8,386 nucleotides of DNA from JBOGDS01 sp050743075 (GTDB lineage Bacteria; Actinomycetota; Actinomycetes; Jiangellales; Jiangellaceae): positions 1 through 8,386 of the forward strand of contig JBOGDS010000120.1 of assembly GCA_050743075.1 (NCBI GenBank), written 5' to 3'. Below are positions 6,105 through 8,386 of the stretch, one piece after another. The number at the start of each line of letters is the position of its first letter. Within the stretch, counting starts at the first letter, position 1. The translations under genes and the position numbers were made by a program. The notes under the pieces were generated by a model that was not told the DNA's origin, did no database searches, and saw nothing but the letters and a program-made list of their open reading frames with translations.

Positions 6105-6463
6105 CATTCGCCGGCTACCCGATCCGGGGACAGGTTTTCGAAGCCGACCTGTCCGGCATCGGTCCCAAGCTGTGGCTGGTTGTCAGCCCTAATGTCCGAA
6201 ACCGCAATCTCGAGGATGTGCTGACAGTACGGCTCACTACCACCCCGAAGAAGCCGAGACCAAGCATCATCGAGCTCGACCCGCGCGCCGACGCGCCCTT
6301 CGTCGGTCGCGTGATCTGTGACGACATCGGTCCCCTCTACAAGGACGAGCTCGGGCAACCCCGAGGCGCCCTCTCGCTGGCCACGATGGCTCGCGTGGAC
6401 CGAGGGCTCATCGCTGCCCTCGGGATTGATCTCGCTCGGCTGCGTTCAGGACGGCAGGCGTGA
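6101..6463 (+). CDS. MazF/PemK family toxin (predicted endoribonuclease)
   Basis: The 120-residue protein fits the MazF/PemK fold. It opens with a beta strand IRGQVFEADLSGIG (8-21), where RG is the usual start of the family, followed by KLWLVVSPNVRNRNLEDVLTVRLTT (23-47), the core strands with the conserved V-S-x-N-x-x-N-R and L-T-T elements. Then come the PFVGRVICDDIGPLYKDEL strand and helix, and a C-terminal helix (ATMARVDRGLIAALGI). Family members cut single-stranded mRNA or other RNA at short specific sequences and stop growth when the antitoxin is lost. The GTG start overlaps the upstream antitoxin gene, giving coupled translation with antitoxin made first. The 64 nt to the convergent glycosylase gene hold no clear terminator. 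Cleavage specificity cannot be predicted. The family is fairly certain; activity is inferred. Confidence 0.85.
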   Translation: MTFAGYPIRGQVFEADLSGIGPKLWLVVSPNVRNRNLEDVLTVRLTTTPKKPRPSIIELDPRADAPFVGRVICDDIGPLYKDELGQPRGALSLATMARVDRGLIAALGIDLARLRSGRQA

Positions 6464-6527
6464 CCGACACTGGGCGACCTTCCGGGCACGCCACGGCCGC
6501 GCCGCACAGTCGCTCGTCGCCGACCTG

Positions 6528-7439
6528 TCAGATGGCGCGGTAGTCGCGGATCGGCGCCCGCGGCGCACGGCGCGGCGGCATCCGTCCAGCGTGGGCAAGC
6601 AACAGGCACGCCCGGTGGCGGTGCCCGGCATACGGCTGGAGCAGCTCGAGCATCCGGGCGTCGTCGGCCCGCTCCTCGCCCGCCATGCTGAAGGCGACCA
6701 GCCGGGGCAGGTTGTAGTCGCCGACGGAGACGGCATCCGGGTCGCCGAGAGCACGCTGGCGCACCTCGGCCGCCGTCCACGGGCCGACGCCCGGCACCGC
6801 GCGCAGGCGGCGATCCGCCTCGGCCGCGGGCAGACCGACGACCTCTTCCAGGCGGGACGCGAGCCGCGCCGCCTGGACGACGGTCCGGGAACGGTCCGGG
6901 CCGACGCCTGCCCGGTGCCACTCCCAGGACGGGATCCGCGCCCAGTCCCGCGGCGTCGGAACGACCCGCATCCCGTCCGGCGCGGGACCGGGTGCCGGCT
7001 CGCCGAAGCGCAGCAGCAGAGCACGCCAGCCCCGCGTCGCCTCCTGGCCGGTGACCTTCTGCTCCAGGACAGCCGGCACCAGTGCCTCCAGGACCAGCCC
7101 GGTGCGCCCGACCAGCAGTCCCCGGTGGCGGCGGTGCGCCTGCGCCAGGACAGGGTGGGTCGGACTGAAGGCGTCGGGGTCGTCGTCGGCGCCGAGCCAG
7201 CCCGGCACGGCCTCCAGCGCTGCCGCGGCCCCGCCACCCCAGGCCGTCGCACAGACGTCCTCGTCACGACGTGTGACACGTACCGTCGCCGGGCCGTCCG
7301 CGGTGCGACACGTGCGCCAAGCGGCCCCGTCGGGCATGATCCGGTACGCGGGGTCGCGCGCACCTCGGCGGTGAACGCCGAGCGTCGCCGTGACGTCGAC
7401 CGGCCGAGCCGGCCGCCACACCCGTTCCAACACCCGCAC
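6528..7439 (-). CDS. AlkA-like DNA-3-methyladenine glycosylase (HhH-GPD superfamily)
   Basis: The 303-residue protein has the helix-hairpin-helix/GPD signature of base-excision glycosylases. The region EALVPAVLEQKVTGQEA (118-134) matches the helix with the conserved Q/K before the fold. The HhH hairpin is LRAVPGVGPWTAAEV (212-226). The expected catalytic aspartate is D241 in VSVGDYNLP, placed after the hairpin as in AlkA. It should remove alkylated purines such as 3-methyladenine, leaving an abasic site. The N-terminal 100 residues form a more variable beta-rich domain, as in AlkA. The GTG start at 7439 is chosen because AGGA lies 7 nt upstream; a second GTG at 7433 is possible. It is transcribed away from the DUF3105 gene, with 69 nt between them, and converges on the toxin gene. 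Substrate range is inferred from the family. Confidence 0.88.
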   Translation of the reverse strand: MRVLERVWRPARPVDVTATLGVHRRGARDPAYRIMPDGAAWRTCRTADGPATVRVTRRDEDVCATAWGGGAAAALEAVPGWLGADDDPDAFSPTHPVLAQAHRRHRGLLVGRTGLVLEALVPAVLEQKVTGQEATRGWRALLLRFGEPAPGPAPDGMRVVPTPRDWARIPSWEWHRAGVGPDRSRTVVQAARLASRLEEVVGLPAAEADRRLRAVPGVGPWTAAEVRQRALGDPDAVSVGDYNLPRLVAFSMAGEERADDARMLELLQPYAGHRHRACLLLAHAGRMPPRRAPRAPIRDYRAI

Positions 7440-7463
7440 GGAACCATCCTGGCGCGCCGTCCG

Positions 7464-7469
7464 TAGAAT
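7464..7469 (+). promoter_or_regulatory. Possible -10 element for the DUF3105 gene
   Basis: TAGAAT matches five of six bases of the housekeeping -10 and would start transcription near 7476, about 33 nt before the GTG at 7509. No good -35 is present at 16-18 nt. GGAACC (7440-7445) with CGT at 7462-7464 also resembles an ECF-type promoter (GGAAC, 16 nt, CGT), so the sigma factor is uncertain. The site lies in the short divergent gap to the glycosylase gene. Confidence 0.4.
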
Positions 7470-7508
7470 CCGTCGACCAGTCCAACACATCGAGAGCGAA
7501 GCGACCAC

Positions 7509-8240
7509 GTGGCCAAGAGCAGCAAGAAGCCAGCCAAGAAGCCGGAGACCGCACGCCGGGAGAAGATCGAGGCCCTGCGCCGCCAGCAGCGCGCCAAGGA
7601 GCGGCGTCGCACGATGCTCTTCGTCGGCGTCGCTGTCGTCGTCGCGGTCGGGCTGGTCACGGCCGCCGCGGTGCCTCTGGTGCGAAACTGGCTGGACGAC
7701 CCTGGCCGTCGTGACTGGTCGGACTTCGGCGTCGCCCTGTCGGCGGCGTCGTGCGACGACGTCATCGCCGAGGAGCAGAACGGCACGGCGGATCACCGTC
7801 CCGACGGCGAGCAGATCGAGTACACGTCGGCGCCGCCGACGTCAGGGCCCCACTACACGCTGCCCGCGTCGTTCAACCGGAAGTTCTACACCCCCGACGA
7901 CAGTCCCCCCGTCGAGCAGCTGGTGCACAACCTGGAGCACGGCTACACGATCTTGTGGTACGACCCAGCGGTCTTCGACGACCAGGAGGACACGCTGCGC
8001 GACCTGGCCAGCAAGGTGACCTCCGACGAGGCCGTCGCGGACTCGGTGGCCGGCAAGTTCCTCGTCGCGCCGTGGGACATCGAGCGGGGCGAGTTCCCCG
8101 ACGGGATGACCTACGCGGTGTCGCACTGGGGAGCAGAGCAGGGCTTCAGGCAGTATTGCGGCGACCTGTCCGGCGAGGCCGTCCGCGACTTCGTCACCGC
8201 CCACCCGTTCAGCGACTCCCCGGAGCCCCGGGGCGCCTAA
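7509..8240 (+). CDS. Membrane-anchored DUF3105 protein
   Basis: A 243-residue protein with a very basic N-terminus (about 1-35, many Lys and Arg), one membrane helix (about 36-58) and an extracytoplasmic domain, so the positive-inside rule places the bulk outside the cell. The outer domain carries the DUF3105 marks: C82, YTSAPPTSGPHY (105-116), PPVEQLVHNLEHGYTILWYD (133-152) and a second Cys in QYCGDLSGE near the end, which could pair with C82 or bind a metal together with the conserved histidines (H115, H140, H144). The biochemical function of the family is not established. The GTG at 7509 gives the usual lysine-rich start; only a weak purine stretch (GAGAGCGAAG) precedes it. A palindrome begins 4 nt after the stop codon and may end or stabilise the transcript. 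Confidence 0.9.
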   Translation: MAKSSKKPAKKPETARREKIEALRRQQRAKERRRTMLFVGVAVVVAVGLVTAAAVPLVRNWLDDPGRRDWSDFGVALSAASCDDVIAEEQNGTADHRPDGEQIEYTSAPPTSGPHYTLPASFNRKFYTPDDSPPVEQLVHNLEHGYTILWYDPAVFDDQEDTLRDLASKVTSDEAVADSVAGKFLVAPWDIERGEFPDGMTYAVSHWGAEQGFRQYCGDLSGEAVRDFVTAHPFSDSPEPRGA

Positions 8241-8243
8241 CGT

Positions 8244-8312
8244 CCCTCTCCCGTGATCATCGGCACCTTCCGGCCCATGCGGCCCGAAACTGCCGATGAT
8301 CATGGCGAAGGG
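8244..8312. repeat. Imperfect palindromic element B between convergent genes
   Basis: Arms at 8244-8265 and 8291-8312 are complementary with four mismatches. The inner 12 bp (TGATCATCGGCA/TGCCGATGATCA) are perfect. Inside, TTC-c-GGCC (8268-8275) pairs with GGCC-c-GAA around the loop CATGC, so nearly the whole element can fold into one long hairpin. The right end ATGATCATGGCGAAGGGAGG (8295-8314) differs from palindrome A (3472-3491) at a single position out of 20. It sits directly after the DUF3105 stop and covers the stop codon of the convergent gene, so it may act as a bidirectional terminator, but the relation to element A suggests a dispersed repeat. Confidence 0.75.
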
Positions 8313-8386
8313 AGGCGAGTGCCCGGTGCCGGGCGGGCGCCCGCCGACACCTCGGCGCCGCCGGTGACGATGACGCCGTCCAGCAC
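8300..8386 (-). CDS. C-terminal end of an unidentified gene (partial)
   Basis: The last 28 codons of a minus-strand frame enter from the right edge of the window and end with TGA at 8302-8300. The peptide begins VLDGVIVTGGAEVSAGARP and ends PGTRLPSP. Third positions are G or C in all but a few codons, the pattern of real genes in this genome, and the opposite strand has no better reading. The peptide is too short to assign a family. The stop codon and the last Ser-Pro codons are built from palindrome B, so the repeat contributes the C-terminus. The gene converges with the DUF3105 gene. Confidence 0.6.
   Translation of the reverse strand: MLDGVIVTGGAEVSAGARPAPGTRLPSP

Noticed and set aside
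6318..7466. Plus-strand 382-codon open frame
   Set aside because: It is antisense to the DNA glycosylase, overlaps the end of the toxin gene and shows no domain.
7842..8303. Minus-strand 153-codon open frame opposite the DUF3105 gene
   Set aside because: It starts inside palindrome B and runs antisense to a recognised DUF3105 protein, with no family motif. The real minus-strand gene here is the frame that ends at 8300.
1..8386. CRISPR array, tRNA or rRNA gene, transposase
   Set aside because: No regularly spaced direct repeats, cloverleaf or rRNA-like segment, and no transposase-like protein was seen in any frame.

Overview
The window is a very GC-rich chromosomal segment with strong G/C preference at third codon positions, GTG starts and GTGA/ATGA-style gene overlaps. 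Together with a WhiB regulator and the coenzyme F420 genes fbiA and fbiB, this points to an actinobacterium. The order whiB (minus strand) next to fbiA-fbiB (plus strand) is the arrangement known from Mycobacterium tuberculosis (whiB2-fbiA-fbiB). Here an extra gene sits between whiB and fbiA.

Layout. 1-1796 (minus): 5' portion of a large family 2 glycosyltransferase fused to a multi-pass membrane region; its C-terminus lies outside the window. 1936-2193 (minus): WhiB2-type iron-sulfur regulator with a good promoter (TTGACG, 17 nt, TGTAAT) and a stop codon in the loop of a strong GC hairpin. 2329-3324 (minus): protein with an AbiEi-like winged-helix N-terminus and a DUF559/Vsr-like PD-(D/E)xK nuclease C-terminus. 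3416-3491: a very strong palindrome (about 30 bp stem, 8 nt loop) in the divergent promoter region. 3520-4473 and 4470-5684 (plus): fbiA and a compact two-domain fbiB, translationally coupled. 5793-6104 and 6101-6463 (plus): a two-gene toxin-antitoxin module (unrecognised antitoxin plus MazF/PemK-like toxin) with its own promoter and repeat elements. 6528-7439 (minus): AlkA-like DNA glycosylase. 7509-8240 (plus): membrane-anchored DUF3105 protein. 8244-8312: a second, imperfect palindrome whose outer end matches the first at 19 of 20 bases. 8300-8386 (minus): C-terminal end of an unidentified gene whose stop codon lies inside that second palindrome.

Functional picture. FbiA and FbiB carry out the last steps of F420 synthesis (phospho-(enol)lactyl transfer to Fo, reduction of the dehydro form, polyglutamylation). 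The WhiB and glycosyltransferase genes belong to a conserved actinobacterial neighbourhood for cell-envelope and cell-division functions. The nuclease-fused AbiEi-like gene and the toxin-antitoxin pair look like accessory genes placed on either side of the F420 operon. The most unusual non-coding feature is the pair of related TGATCA-centred palindromes: one lies between divergent genes and one between convergent genes, and they share outer ends but differ in their interiors. They look like members of a dispersed palindromic repeat family.
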